DNA of 64,000 nucleotides from JBDXHU01 sp039989475 (GTDB lineage: Bacteria; Pseudomonadota; Gammaproteobacteria; Pseudomonadales; Halieaceae), in the NCBI GenBank assembly GCA_039989475.1, contig JBDXHU010000009.1:496001-560000 (forward strand). Reading direction: 5' to 3'. The stretch's first letter is position 1. Each line of letters starts with the position of its first letter. Below the pieces are notes generated by a model, which was not told where the DNA came from, searched no databases, and saw nothing but the letters and a program-made list of their open reading frames with translations. Below are positions 1-8,380 of this stretch, piece by piece. Both the position numbers and the translations under genes were made by a program.

Positions 1-921
1 ATTGACTTCAAGGCGGGTGACGTCAGGCCGCGAGTAATGGCCGGCAGGATCAAAGTTCTGCCGTTCCTCCAGCACCCGCTGCTGATCCAGGGTAGCGATG
101 AACACCCCTTCCCGCTCCGTCTGCGGTTCCAGCACCCACTCACCGCCGGGCCCGGCAATGCAGGAGCCGCCGTCGGCCAGAAAGTCCTCTGCACCCAGTA
201 ATATCTCATCGCGTTGGGGCATGGTCATCGGCACATCAGACGGCCGCATCAGACCGGATACCGAGATAACAAAGGAGCGCCCTTCCTTCGCCATAAAGCG
301 GGTAATGTCATGGGTGTTGCGCTCAGCACCCGGCCAGATAGCCACGTGCAGGTCTTCGCCCTGGGCATACAAGGCCGCCCGCGGCAGGGGCATCCAGTTC
401 TCCCAGCAATTCAGAGCACCCACAGTAAAAGCCCCCAGGGGATGAGTGCGTAAACCGTGGCCATCACCGGGCGACCAGGTCAGCCGCTCCTCGTAGGTGG
501 GCATCAGTTTGCGATGCACATGCAGAATCTCACCCTCGGCATCGATATACACCAGCGAGCAATAAATACTGTGGCCGCCGCGATCACCGGCCCGCTCAGC
601 AGTGCCGAGGATAACGGTAATACCATGCTGGGCAGCGCGCTGGCACACCGGCTGCAAATGGCCCTCTTCAATAGACACCGCCTGGGCCAGGTAAAAGGCA
701 TGCAATTCCTTCTGCTGGGGCGACTCAAACACGGCGCCATCGGTGCGTTCCAGCCAAAACGGGTAGCCCGGCAATAGTGATTCCCCAAAGCAGACCAACT
801 GGGCATGTTCGGCGGCGGCCTGGTCGATCGCGGCAAGTATTTTCTCAAGAGTCGCGGCCCGGTCCAGCCACACCGGTGCCAACTGGGCCAGGGCGACGGT
901 TAACTGACGATGTTCAGACAT
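1..921 (-). CDS. Nitrilase-type carbon-nitrogen hydrolase (C-terminus beyond the window)
   Basis: The minus strand is open from an ATG at 921 to the window edge (307 codons), so only the C-terminal end is missing. The nitrilase triad is visible: Glu47 in CFGESLLPGYPFW, Lys138 in HRKLMPTYEER and Cys172 in LNCWENWMP. The LNCWEN context is that of true nitrilases, which hydrolyse organic nitriles to acids in the cytoplasm, rather than of beta-ureidopropionases or amidases; the substrate cannot be read from sequence. A GGGGGAGG ribosome site lies just upstream. The gene starts 19 bases after the purine permease on the same strand and probably shares its transcript, though a role in purine metabolism is not evident. 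The frame-shifted open frames within it carry none of these motifs. Confidence 0.9.
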   Translation of the reverse strand, partial: MSEHRQLTVALAQLAPVWLDRAATLEKILAAIDQAAAEHAQLVCFGESLLPGYPFWLERTDGAVFESPQQKELHAFYLAQAVSIEEGHLQPVCQRAAQHGITVILGTAERAGDRGGHSIYCSLVYIDAEGEILHVHRKLMPTYEERLTWSPGDGHGLRTHPLGAFTVGALNCWENWMPLPRAALYAQGEDLHVAIWPGAERNTHDITRFMAKEGRSFVISVSGLMRPSDVPMTMPQRDEILLGAEDFLADGGSCIAGPGGEWVLEPQTEREGVFIATLDQQRVLEERQNFDPAGHYSRPDVTRLEVN

Positions 922-940
922 TCAGGCATCCTCCCCCGGC

Positions 941-2254
941 TTAAAGATAGGCAAACTTCAGCAGGAAAATCAGCGCCAGGAAATAGGCGCCCGGCGAGAT
1001 ATCCCGATGGCGGCCCACACAGAGCTTGATGGCGACATAGCTGATAAAACCCACGGCGATGCCGTTGGCGATAGAAAATGTCAGCGGGATCATCACGATC
1101 AGCAGCAGCGCCGGCACCACTTCGCTCATATCCGCCCAGTCCAGTTTCTCCATACCGGTCATCATCAACATGGCCACATAGACAAGGGCGCCGGCGGTGG
1201 CGTAGGCCGGCACCATACCCGCCAGCGGCGCGAAAAAGATGGCCAACACAAACAGCGCGCCGACGGTAACCGCAGTCAGTCCGGTACGCCCGCCAGCGGC
1301 CACGCCGGCTGCTGATTCCACATAACTGGTCACCGGCGCACAACCGAAAAAGGCGCCGACCACGCTGGACGTACTGTCCGCCTTCAGCGCCCGGTCCATA
1401 TTCTGGATTTTGCCGTTTTCGTCGACCAGGTGAGCATGACTGGCCACCCCCAGCAGGGTACCCGCAGTATCGAACAGGTTAACGAACAGGAAGGCGATGA
1501 TCACCGATACCATGGCCAGGTCAAAGGCACCAACGATATCCAGTTTCATGAAGGTCGGCGCCAGGCTCGGCGGCGCCGATACCAGGCCAGTATATTCGAC
1601 CAGGCCCAGCGGAATACCCGCCAGTGTGCCGCCAAGCACACCGATGATCATGGCGCCGTGAACCTTGCGCTGGCTTAGTACGGCCATCACCAGGAAGCCG
1701 ATGGCGCCCAACAGCGGTGCCGGCTGGGTCAGGTCGCCCAGGGTAATCAGCGTGGCCGGATTGGCCACCACGATGCCGGCATTCTTGAGCCCGATAAAAC
1801 CGATAAACAGGCCGACGCCGGCGGCCATGGCAATGCGCATGTCCATGGGGATACTCTCCAGCATCCAGCCGCGAATGCGGGTCACGCTCATAATCACGAA
1901 CAAGATGCCGGCGATAAATACCGCACCCAACGCCACTTCCCAGCTATAACCCATGTCCGCCACCACGGTGTAGGTGAAGAACGCGTTCAGGCCCATGCCC
2001 GGCGCCAGGCCCACCGGCCAATTGGCATACAGTCCCATGATGAAGCAAGCCAGTGCCGCGCCCAGGCAGGTCGCCACAAAGGCGGCGCCGTGATCCATGC
2101 CCACCGACGCCATCATCTGCGGGTTGACGAAAATGATGTAGGCCATGGTGACAAAGGTGGTGATGCCGGCCACCAGCTCGGTACGAACAGTGCTGCCGTG
2201 GCTGCGCAATTCGAAATAGCGGCTTATTGCGCTTTCACCGTGGATGTCGGACAT
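941..2254 (-). CDS. NCS2-family purine permease, AzgA/PbuG-like
   Basis: 437 residues from the ATG at 2254. The open frame extends 42 codons upstream, but that stretch has no family character, while the residues after this ATG (ELRSHGSTVRTELVAG, FVTMAYIIFVNPQ) match the usual N-terminus of AzgA-type permeases, and the length fits the family at about 430-440. Many hydrophobic helices and the conserved GLAPGMGLNAFFTY stretch are present. Known members import hypoxanthine, guanine or adenine by proton symport at the inner membrane. It is divergent from a phosphoribosyltransferase at 2386, a common pairing for uptake and conversion of bases to nucleotides. The exact base is not determined. Confidence 0.92.
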   Translation of the reverse strand: MSDIHGESAISRYFELRSHGSTVRTELVAGITTFVTMAYIIFVNPQMMASVGMDHGAAFVATCLGAALACFIMGLYANWPVGLAPGMGLNAFFTYTVVADMGYSWEVALGAVFIAGILFVIMSVTRIRGWMLESIPMDMRIAMAAGVGLFIGFIGLKNAGIVVANPATLITLGDLTQPAPLLGAIGFLVMAVLSQRKVHGAMIIGVLGGTLAGIPLGLVEYTGLVSAPPSLAPTFMKLDIVGAFDLAMVSVIIAFLFVNLFDTAGTLLGVASHAHLVDENGKIQNMDRALKADSTSSVVGAFFGCAPVTSYVESAAGVAAGGRTGLTAVTVGALFVLAIFFAPLAGMVPAYATAGALVYVAMLMMTGMEKLDWADMSEVVPALLLIVMIPLTFSIANGIAVGFISYVAIKLCVGRHRDISPGAYFLALIFLLKFAYL

Positions 2255-2385
2255 GATTTCTCTCGCAGGGCTTATTGTTGTTAGCGGCGAGTTTACGGAA
2301 ATGCCGACCCGGGCACCATAGAGCTGACATCGCAGCTGCCTGTGGTACGCTACCCGCCTCAGTAAAACCCCGGCGCGCACAAACC

Positions 2386-2961
2386 ATGGAAAAGCACTAC
2401 ATCAACGCCTCGCAGCTGTTGCGGGATTCTTTTGAACTGGCCTGGCAGGTCTATGAGAGTGGCTTCCGGCCAGACTATATTGTCGGCGTCTGGCGTGGCG
2501 GCGCCCCGGTCGGCATCGCCGTGCAGGAACTGCTGGACAATCTTGGCGTTAAATCTGATCACATCGCCATTCGCACCTCTTCCTATACCGGCATTGGTGA
2601 GCGCAATCGACATGTACAGGTGCACGGCCTTAATTACCTGATCCGCAGGCTGGAAGCGGAACATTCAATGCTGATTGTCGATGACGTCCACGACACCGGC
2701 CTCAGCATTGACCAGGCCATCCGCGACCTGGCCGATGCCTGCAAGAAGAACATGCCGGAGGTGCGCATTGCCACCCCCTACTACAAACCTGCCAATAACA
2801 AGACCGAGCGGGTGCCGGACTACTATGTGCACGAGACCGACCAGTGGCTGGTTTTTCCCCACGAGCTGGATGGACTGACACTGGAAGAAATCGCCGCCAA
2901 CAAACCTGAGCTGGCCAAAATCCTCGATGCCATGGCGGCGGCCAAGACCGCCCAGGGCTAG
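2386..2961 (+). CDS. Purine phosphoribosyltransferase (hypoxanthine/xanthine-guanine type)
   Basis: 191 residues from ATG 2386. The open frame continues upstream to a TTG at 2275, but this would run into the divergent promoter region and adds no recognisable sequence. The PRPP-binding loop is MLIVDDVHDTGLS, a type I phosphoribosyltransferase signature with His where Leu is usual. The early segment DYIVGVWRGGAPVG is typical of the fold, as is the WLVFPHE C-terminal region of the Gpt/HPRT group. It would convert an imported 6-oxopurine plus PRPP to the nucleotide in the cytoplasm. It is divergent from the AzgA-type permease (131 bases between) and convergent with the DUF985 gene (6 bases). Confidence 0.88.
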   Translation: MEKHYINASQLLRDSFELAWQVYESGFRPDYIVGVWRGGAPVGIAVQELLDNLGVKSDHIAIRTSSYTGIGERNRHVQVHGLNYLIRRLEAEHSMLIVDDVHDTGLSIDQAIRDLADACKKNMPEVRIATPYYKPANNKTERVPDYYVHETDQWLVFPHELDGLTLEEIAANKPELAKILDAMAAAKTAQG

Positions 2962-2967
2962 TCTCGC

Positions 2968-3528
2968 CTACTCTTTACTGAAGGCGCGAATAAGCTCAGC
3001 GTGCTGGGGAAACTGCTGCAATAGCAGCTCGCGTTGCCCCAGGCTCATATCCGAATATTCAAAGCCCGGTGCCACCGCCTCGCTGATCAGGCCGTAATCC
3101 CCCGCGCCCAGATGCGAGGCTTTCCAGGTGCCACCGGGTACTGCCAATTGCAAATGCTGCCCGGCGCCGGGGTCTGAACCCATCACTACCGTATCCAGGC
3201 GACCGTCCGGGTAAATCAGGTAGTAGGTGATGGGTGCGCCCAGGTGAAAGAAATGCAGGATGTCTGAGCGGTTCAGGTGCCAGTGCCCGATCCTTGAGTC
3301 GGCAGTGAGCAGGTAATAGATCGAGGTCATGGTATAGCGCGGACCATCACCCACATCGATACGCGGCCGATGATCAGCCTGGAAGGTGCGCCGGAAATAG
3401 CCGCCCTCGACGTGGGGCTCCAGCCCCAGTTCCTCTACCAGTTCGTCGACGCCTGGCGCAGCCATGGCAGGTCCTCCCGAAATCAGTGACAACAGCAGCA
3501 CGGCCAGTATTGCGCGCACGCTGTTCAA
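2968..3528 (-). CDS. Exported DUF985-family cupin protein
   Basis: 186 residues. A signal peptide is evident (MNSVRAILAVLLLSLISGG, cleavage near PAMA/AP). The mature part matches the DUF985/Cupin_5 family: LGLEPHVEGGYFRRTF near the start, then SIYYLL, HWHLNRSDILHFFHLG, the VPGGTWKASHL turn and a GFEYSDM end. Members are small double-stranded beta-helix proteins with no settled function, often taken as sugar- or nucleotide-binding; most that I recall lack a signal peptide. Its ATG overlaps the stop of the upstream amidohydrolase by four bases (ATGA at 3525-3528), so the two are translationally coupled and probably act together in the periplasm. Confidence 0.85.
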   Translation of the reverse strand: MNSVRAILAVLLLSLISGGPAMAAPGVDELVEELGLEPHVEGGYFRRTFQADHRPRIDVGDGPRYTMTSIYYLLTADSRIGHWHLNRSDILHFFHLGAPITYYLIYPDGRLDTVVMGSDPGAGQHLQLAVPGGTWKASHLGAGDYGLISEAVAPGFEYSDMSLGQRELLLQQFPQHAELIRAFSKE

Positions 3529-4943
3529 GAGCGGTTTTCCGAGGCAGCCAGGGCCTTGCGGATCTCCTCGCGTTTGCGCTGCACCGCGCGGCGCAGGGCC
3601 GCCTCGTCAATGGTCAGTACCTGGCGTTCGCGCATTAATATTCGGCCCGCCACGATGGTGGTGACCACATCCTGGCTGTCCAACACGTAAACCAGGTGTG
3701 AGGGCACATCGTACAGTGGTTGCTGGCGAGTGCGGGTGAAATCGACCTGGATCAGGTCGGCCTGCAAACCCGGCTTTATAGACCCGGTCACCGCATCCAG
3801 CCCGGTAGCGGCGGCGCCGAGGCGGGTTGCCATGGCCAGCGCCGTCGGTGCCGGGATGGCGGTGGGGTCGGCAGATTTAAGCTTGTGCAACAGCGCCGCC
3901 AGGCGTATTTCTTCCCACATATCCAGGTCGTTGTTGGAGGCGGCGCCATCGGTGCCAAGACCCACGTTAACGCCGGCCTCCAACATGGCCACCACCGGCG
4001 CCACCCCCGCCCCCAGCTTCATATTCGAGGTCGGGTTGTGGATGGCACCCACACCCTTGCTGGCCACCAGCTCGATATCGGCCTGGTCCAGTTGCACCAT
4101 ATGCGCGCCAATTACCCGGTCTTCAAACAGGCCGGTGGTGTTCACATGCTGGATCGGCGAGGTCTCATAGCGCTCCCAGATATATTCGGTTTCCGAGGGC
4201 GCCTCCGCCAGGTGCATGGAAACCGGCGCGTTCAGTTCGCCAGCCACCGCCGCCGTCATGGCAATATGCTCCGGTGACACTGTGTAGGGCGCATGCGGCG
4301 CGAAGGCCGGGGTAATGCGTGGGTTGCGGCCCTGCCAGGCCTTGACGAAGGCAATTGCGGCGGCGAAGGAGTCATCCCAGCCCTTGAAGCCTGGGCTGGG
4401 GAAATCGATATGGGGCGCCGCCACCACGGCTCGCAGCCCGCAATCAACAACCACCTGGGCGATCACTTCCGGATAGAAATACATGTCAACAAAACTGGTG
4501 GTACCACCCTGGATCATCTCCCAGCAAGCCAACTCGGTGCCAATGCGCACGAACTCCGGGTCTACGAAGCGCCCTTCCATGGGGAATACGTACTGGTTCA
4601 GCCAGGTCATCAGGTCCAGGTCGTCGACCATGCCGCGAAACAGGGTCATGGAGGTATGGGTGTGTCCGTTGATCAGCCCGGGCATCAGGATGCGCCCGGC
4701 ACCGGGCAGTGTTTCCGGCGCCCGATAGCTCGCCTCAATTTCCGCCCATGCGCCGACGGCCACTATCACGCCATTTTCAACCACCACGGCACCATCGCTG
4801 ATAAGCGGGGTTTCCGGCGCCATGGTGAGCACATAATCACCGCGCACAATGAGGTCTGCGGAGCGCGGAGCAGCCGCTTCCTCTGCAGAGGCAAATGGGG
4901 CCAGCAGGGCCAGAATCGGGAGTAGCAGCTTCAGGACAGGCAT
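3525..4943 (-). CDS. Exported amidohydrolase, SAH/MTA (adenosine-type) deaminase-like
   Basis: 472 residues from ATG 4943, chosen because it gives a clean signal peptide (MPVLKLLLPILALLAPFASA); open codons run upstream to 5072. TRZ/ATZ/MtaD family of cyclic amidohydrolases: metal-binding NGHTHTSM, then APHAPYTVS, the substrate-side MHLAEAPSE (His and catalytic Glu), HMVQLDQAD, and the GLGTDGAASNNDLDMWEE aspartate motif. Relatives deaminate S-adenosylhomocysteine, methylthioadenosine, adenosine or guanine, normally in the cytoplasm; the signal peptide suggests periplasmic action here. First gene of a two-gene operon with the DUF985 cupin. It lies between purine salvage genes and a TonB receptor, which favours a purine substrate. 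Confidence 0.87.
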   Translation of the reverse strand: MPVLKLLLPILALLAPFASAEEAAAPRSADLIVRGDYVLTMAPETPLISDGAVVVENGVIVAVGAWAEIEASYRAPETLPGAGRILMPGLINGHTHTSMTLFRGMVDDLDLMTWLNQYVFPMEGRFVDPEFVRIGTELACWEMIQGGTTSFVDMYFYPEVIAQVVVDCGLRAVVAAPHIDFPSPGFKGWDDSFAAAIAFVKAWQGRNPRITPAFAPHAPYTVSPEHIAMTAAVAGELNAPVSMHLAEAPSETEYIWERYETSPIQHVNTTGLFEDRVIGAHMVQLDQADIELVASKGVGAIHNPTSNMKLGAGVAPVVAMLEAGVNVGLGTDGAASNNDLDMWEEIRLAALLHKLKSADPTAIPAPTALAMATRLGAAATGLDAVTGSIKPGLQADLIQVDFTRTRQQPLYDVPSHLVYVLDSQDVVTTIVAGRILMRERQVLTIDEAALRRAVQRKREEIRKALAASENRS

Positions 4944-5155
4944 GTAGGGTCTCGTCATCCAGAAAATCAGGAAAATAGTGCGAATATTTCGCAGAATAGG
5001 CGCTTCACACTTGCAGTGATTCGGCGTGATCTGGCCTAATACGCCGCACCTAGTGTAGATGGCAGTCGTCACTCTAACAATAAGCGGTACAGTCGTTCAC
5101 ACAGCGATTCATACTAAACGCACACCAAGGGTCCAGTACCCGGAGGACACACCCA

Positions 5156-7348
5156 ATGAAATCCCACTTTTCGGCGAAGTCGGCCCTGGCGCTCGGCATT
5201 TCTGCCGCCCTGGCAACCGGCACCAACCTGGCGAATGCCCAGCTTGAAGAAGTGATAGTAACAGCCCAGAAACGCGAACAGAGCGTGCTCGATGTGCCGA
5301 TCTCTATCGCCACCATGTCCGGCGAGCGCTTCACCGCGCTGTTCGAAGGCGGCGCAGATATCCGCGCCCTGTCGACCCGCGTACCCGGACTGTATATTGA
5401 ATCATCCAACGGTCGTGTAGCCCCGCGCTTTTATATTCGCGGTCTTGGCAACATCGACTTTGACCTGGCAGCTTCCCAGCCGGTATCCGTGATCATGGAC
5501 GAAGTGGTCAAGGAGAACGTGGTACTGAAAAGCTTCCCGATCTTTGACATCGACCGCGTTGAAGTACTGCGTGGACCCCAGGGCTCCCTGTTCGGCCGCA
5601 ACACCACCGCCGGCATCGTCAAGTTCGAATCCTTCAAGCCGACCGAAGAATTCACCGGTCGCGGCAAGCTGGACGTGGGCGACTACGGCACAATGAACTT
5701 CGAAGGCGCCCTCGGTGGTGCTATCACCGATAACCTGCAGGGCCGTGTAGCGGTGCTGACCCAGAATCGTGATGACTGGATCGACAACGATTACACCGGC
5801 AAGAGCGACGCCATCGGCCAGATCGAGGAAAACGCCATCAAGGGCTTCCTGGCCTGGCAGCCCACCGACAACGTGGACGTGCTGTTTGGCGCCCACTACC
5901 GTGACCTGGATGGCACCTCGGCTATTTTCCGTGCCAACGTCCTCACCACGGGTGACGATGACTTCAACAACAACTATGACCGCGAAACGGTCTACTTCGA
6001 CGCCGGTGGCGGTAACCCCCAGGAATATGACAATGACGGCTACAACCTCAAGGTCAGCTGGGACACGGGCGACTACACGCTGACCTCGATCACCGCCTAC
6101 GAAAACGCCAATGGCTATAGCCGCGGCGACATCGACGGTGGTTTCGGCGCCTCCTTCCTGCCGGAAATGGGCCCGGGTTTCATCCCCTTCCCCTCCGACA
6201 CCCAGGACGATGCCGACGTGGAGCAATTCACCCAGGAACTGCGCATCAATAACAACGATGCCGAGCGCCTGTTCTGGCAAGCTGGTGTGTTCTACTTCGA
6301 TGCAGACCTGGATGTGAAGACCGACCCCGGCTTCACCGCACCGACCACGGTCAGCCACAGCAACGAAGCCTGGGCGGTATTTGGCCAGGGCGACTACGAC
6401 CTGACGGATGAGTGGACGCTGACCGCGGGCATTCGCTGGTCCTATGATGACAAGAAACTGAACGCGCCGGGCGACAACGATGCCGACATCGACGACGACC
6501 AGATCAGCGGTAACCTGAGCCTGGCTTACTCTCCCGATGACAGCACCACCTATTGGGGCAAGATCGCCAGCGGTTTCCGTGGACCGACCATCCAGGGTCG
6601 CGACATCGCCTTCTTTGGCGCGCCTTCGGTGGCAGATTCAGAGACCATTACCTCTTTCGAGCTGGGCTACAAGGTTCAGTTCCTGGATGATCGTGCCCGC
6701 CTCAATGCGGCGGCCTACTACTATGAAGTTGACGACCAGCAGTTCTCGGCCGTGGGTGGTAGTGGCAACCTGATTCAGCTAATCAACGCCGACAGCAGCA
6801 ATGCCGCCGGTTTCGAGCTGGACTTTGAGTTCATGGTCAACGAGTACCTGGACATCACCTTCGGCTATGCCTACGTGGATACCGAGATTGATGACAATAA
6901 CCTGGAAGTTGCGACCTGCGGCTCCGGCCAGTGTACGCCGACGGACCCGCTGCGCGTGGTAGACAACGGTGATGGCACTACCAGCACCTTCGCCAACGTC
7001 GACGGCAACCCTTTCCCCAACGCCCCGGAGAGCACGCTGAGCTTCACCGCCAGCTTCCGCTACCCCATGGGCCAGGGCGAGATCTTTGCCTACACCGATT
7101 GGGCCATGCAGGGAGACACCAACATCTTCCTGTACGAATCCAAGGAGTACCAGACCTCAGACCAGTATGAAGGCGGCCTGCGTGCCGGCTATCGTCAGAG
7201 CTCAGGCAAGTACGACTGGGAAGTGGCAGGCTTTGTTCGCAATATCACCGATGAAGAGAACATGCAGGGTGGTATCGACTTCAACAACAACACAGCCTTC
7301 GACAACGAACCCCGTATCTGGGGCGGCAGTGTAAGCGTCGAGTTCTAG
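5156..7348 (+). CDS. TonB-dependent outer-membrane receptor, next to purine/nucleoside genes
   Basis: 730 residues. Signal peptide MKSHFSAKSALALGISAALA, cleaved near ANA/QL, followed directly by a TonB box-like LEEVIVTAQKRE. The plug domain follows (RFYIRGLGN, FDIDRVEVLRGPQGSLFGRN), then a long beta-rich barrel ending in the aromatic residue of ...VSVEF, as needed for assembly by BAM. ATG at 5156 follows CGGAGGACAC. It would bind an extracellular ligand and import it with TonB/ExbBD energy. The ligand is unknown; the neighbours suggest nucleosides or nucleotides. No riboswitch is evident in its 212-base leader shared with the divergent amidohydrolase. An intrinsic terminator follows at 7370. 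Confidence 0.93.
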   Translation: MKSHFSAKSALALGISAALATGTNLANAQLEEVIVTAQKREQSVLDVPISIATMSGERFTALFEGGADIRALSTRVPGLYIESSNGRVAPRFYIRGLGNIDFDLAASQPVSVIMDEVVKENVVLKSFPIFDIDRVEVLRGPQGSLFGRNTTAGIVKFESFKPTEEFTGRGKLDVGDYGTMNFEGALGGAITDNLQGRVAVLTQNRDDWIDNDYTGKSDAIGQIEENAIKGFLAWQPTDNVDVLFGAHYRDLDGTSAIFRANVLTTGDDDFNNNYDRETVYFDAGGGNPQEYDNDGYNLKVSWDTGDYTLTSITAYENANGYSRGDIDGGFGASFLPEMGPGFIPFPSDTQDDADVEQFTQELRINNNDAERLFWQAGVFYFDADLDVKTDPGFTAPTTVSHSNEAWAVFGQGDYDLTDEWTLTAGIRWSYDDKKLNAPGDNDADIDDDQISGNLSLAYSPDDSTTYWGKIASGFRGPTIQGRDIAFFGAPSVADSETITSFELGYKVQFLDDRARLNAAAYYYEVDDQQFSAVGGSGNLIQLINADSSNAAGFELDFEFMVNEYLDITFGYAYVDTEIDDNNLEVATCGSGQCTPTDPLRVVDNGDGTTSTFANVDGNPFPNAPESTLSFTASFRYPMGQGEIFAYTDWAMQGDTNIFLYESKEYQTSDQYEGGLRAGYRQSSGKYDWEVAGFVRNITDEENMQGGIDFNNNTAFDNEPRIWGGSVSVEF

Positions 7349-7369
7349 ACACGGTTGATGGAAAACCCA

Positions 7370-7398
7370 AACCCCGGCCCGGTGCCGGGGTTTTTTTT
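7370..7398 (+). terminator. Rho-independent terminator of the TonB receptor
   Basis: Perfect 9-bp stem AACCCCGGC/GCCGGGGTT with a five-base loop (CCGGT), running into eight T residues. It begins 22 bases after the receptor stop codon. The same stem sequence recurs at 8294-8316. Confidence 0.92.
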
Positions 7399-7468
7399 GG
7401 ACCTTGTTTTATTCTGTGGTATGGTGTTATAGTTAACCATATCACCTAGTATCTGGACAGGAGTACTT

Positions 7469-8209
7469 ATGAAAAAGTTGGCTTTAGTGCTGGGCGTGCT
7501 GCTGCTGTCGGCGACCTCTGTTGTTGCGGAGGAGTGCTCAGTCAAAATACAACAGGACCTGCGCCTCAGTAACCAGGCACTGGCTGTTCTCGAGGATAAG
7601 CAAGCGCTCTACGAAATTCGCCAGCATGGCTACCTCAGCATAGGCGGTGAGCCGGTTAAACTAAGCAGCTCACAGCGCGCCATGGCCGAGCAATACGCCG
7701 GCGACCTGGCTGCCATGGCTGCGCGCTGGATAATCGCAGCCACAGAGGCGCTGGAACTGACCTCGCGTGGTATGGAAACGGTCCTGAGTGAGGCCCTGGG
7801 GCCAGACGACCCGGTATCAGTGAAAGCCATCGAGGCCCTGGAGCAGGCCCGCTCCAGGTTCGAGCAGCGCAGCATCCTCGGTGACGGCGCCTACCTCCTG
7901 CACGCCACGGATTACAACGATTTAGGGGAATCCATGGAAGATGAGTTGGAAGATGTGGGCTCCCAGGTCACCAGCGCGCTACTCACGGAGATCGGCAAGA
8001 CCATCCGGTCCGATGAACTCAGCTTCAAGCAGAAGCTGGAAGCCTTCGGCGCCAGCATGCGACGCGTTGGTGAAGAAATTGGCTACGCCGGGAAAATTCT
8101 CGAAGACACCAGCGTGGAACTGTGCCTTGGCATGGGCGAGTTGCGCCGCGCGGAGAGAAAACTGCAGAAGGAGATCCCGCAACTGGAAGACTACTCCCTG
8201 TTCAGGTGA
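7469..8209 (+). CDS. Periplasmic DUF2884/YggN-like protein
   Basis: 246 residues with a signal peptide (MKKLALVLGVLLLSATSVVA, cleaved before EECSVK). The mature part starts with a Cys-containing strand, then a strand-turn segment (HGYLSIGGEPVKLSSSQR) and a long alpha-helical region with a late Cys (VELCLGMGELRRAERKL). This order matches the YggN/DUF2884 family of gammaproteobacterial periplasmic proteins, whose function is unknown. The two cysteines at either end of the mature protein could form a disulfide. ATG 7469 is preceded by ACAGGAG. It lies between two intrinsic terminators with the same stem, so it is probably a single-gene unit with a promoter after 7398. Confidence 0.7.
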   Translation: MKKLALVLGVLLLSATSVVAEECSVKIQQDLRLSNQALAVLEDKQALYEIRQHGYLSIGGEPVKLSSSQRAMAEQYAGDLAAMAARWIIAATEALELTSRGMETVLSEALGPDDPVSVKAIEALEQARSRFEQRSILGDGAYLLHATDYNDLGESMEDELEDVGSQVTSALLTEIGKTIRSDELSFKQKLEAFGASMRRVGEEIGYAGKILEDTSVELCLGMGELRRAERKLQKEIPQLEDYSLFR

Positions 8210-8291
8210 GGGTGGGCTTAAATCCAGCGTATTTTGAAGCATTTGTTTAGCAAATAGAGCGGTCCCGATTTACACTTGGCGGACCGCAAGG

Positions 8292-8320
8292 AAAACCCCG
8301 GCCTTGTGCCGGGGTTTTTT
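8292..8320 (+). terminator. Rho-independent terminator of the YggN-like gene
   Basis: Stem AACCCCGGC (8294-8302)/GCCGGGGTT (8308-8316), loop CTTGT, then a run of six T. It has the same stem as the terminator at 7370-7398. Confidence 0.92.
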
Positions 8321-8380
8321 GTGGGTGGTGCTCACAGAAGCGCCCCCAGTCCATTACAAAAATCATAACGAGGGCAAGCC

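Noticed and set aside
4944..5155. Leader of the first TonB receptor examined for a cobalamin or other riboswitch
   Set aside because: No conserved riboswitch segments are present. Only an ordinary divergent promoter region can be claimed.
5402..6358. 318-residue open frame on the minus strand opposite the first TonB receptor
   Set aside because: No domain, no ribosome site; it arises from the codon pattern of a GC-rich gene. Other long mirror frames (38963-40231, 56726-58063, 14987-15799) were rejected for the same reason.
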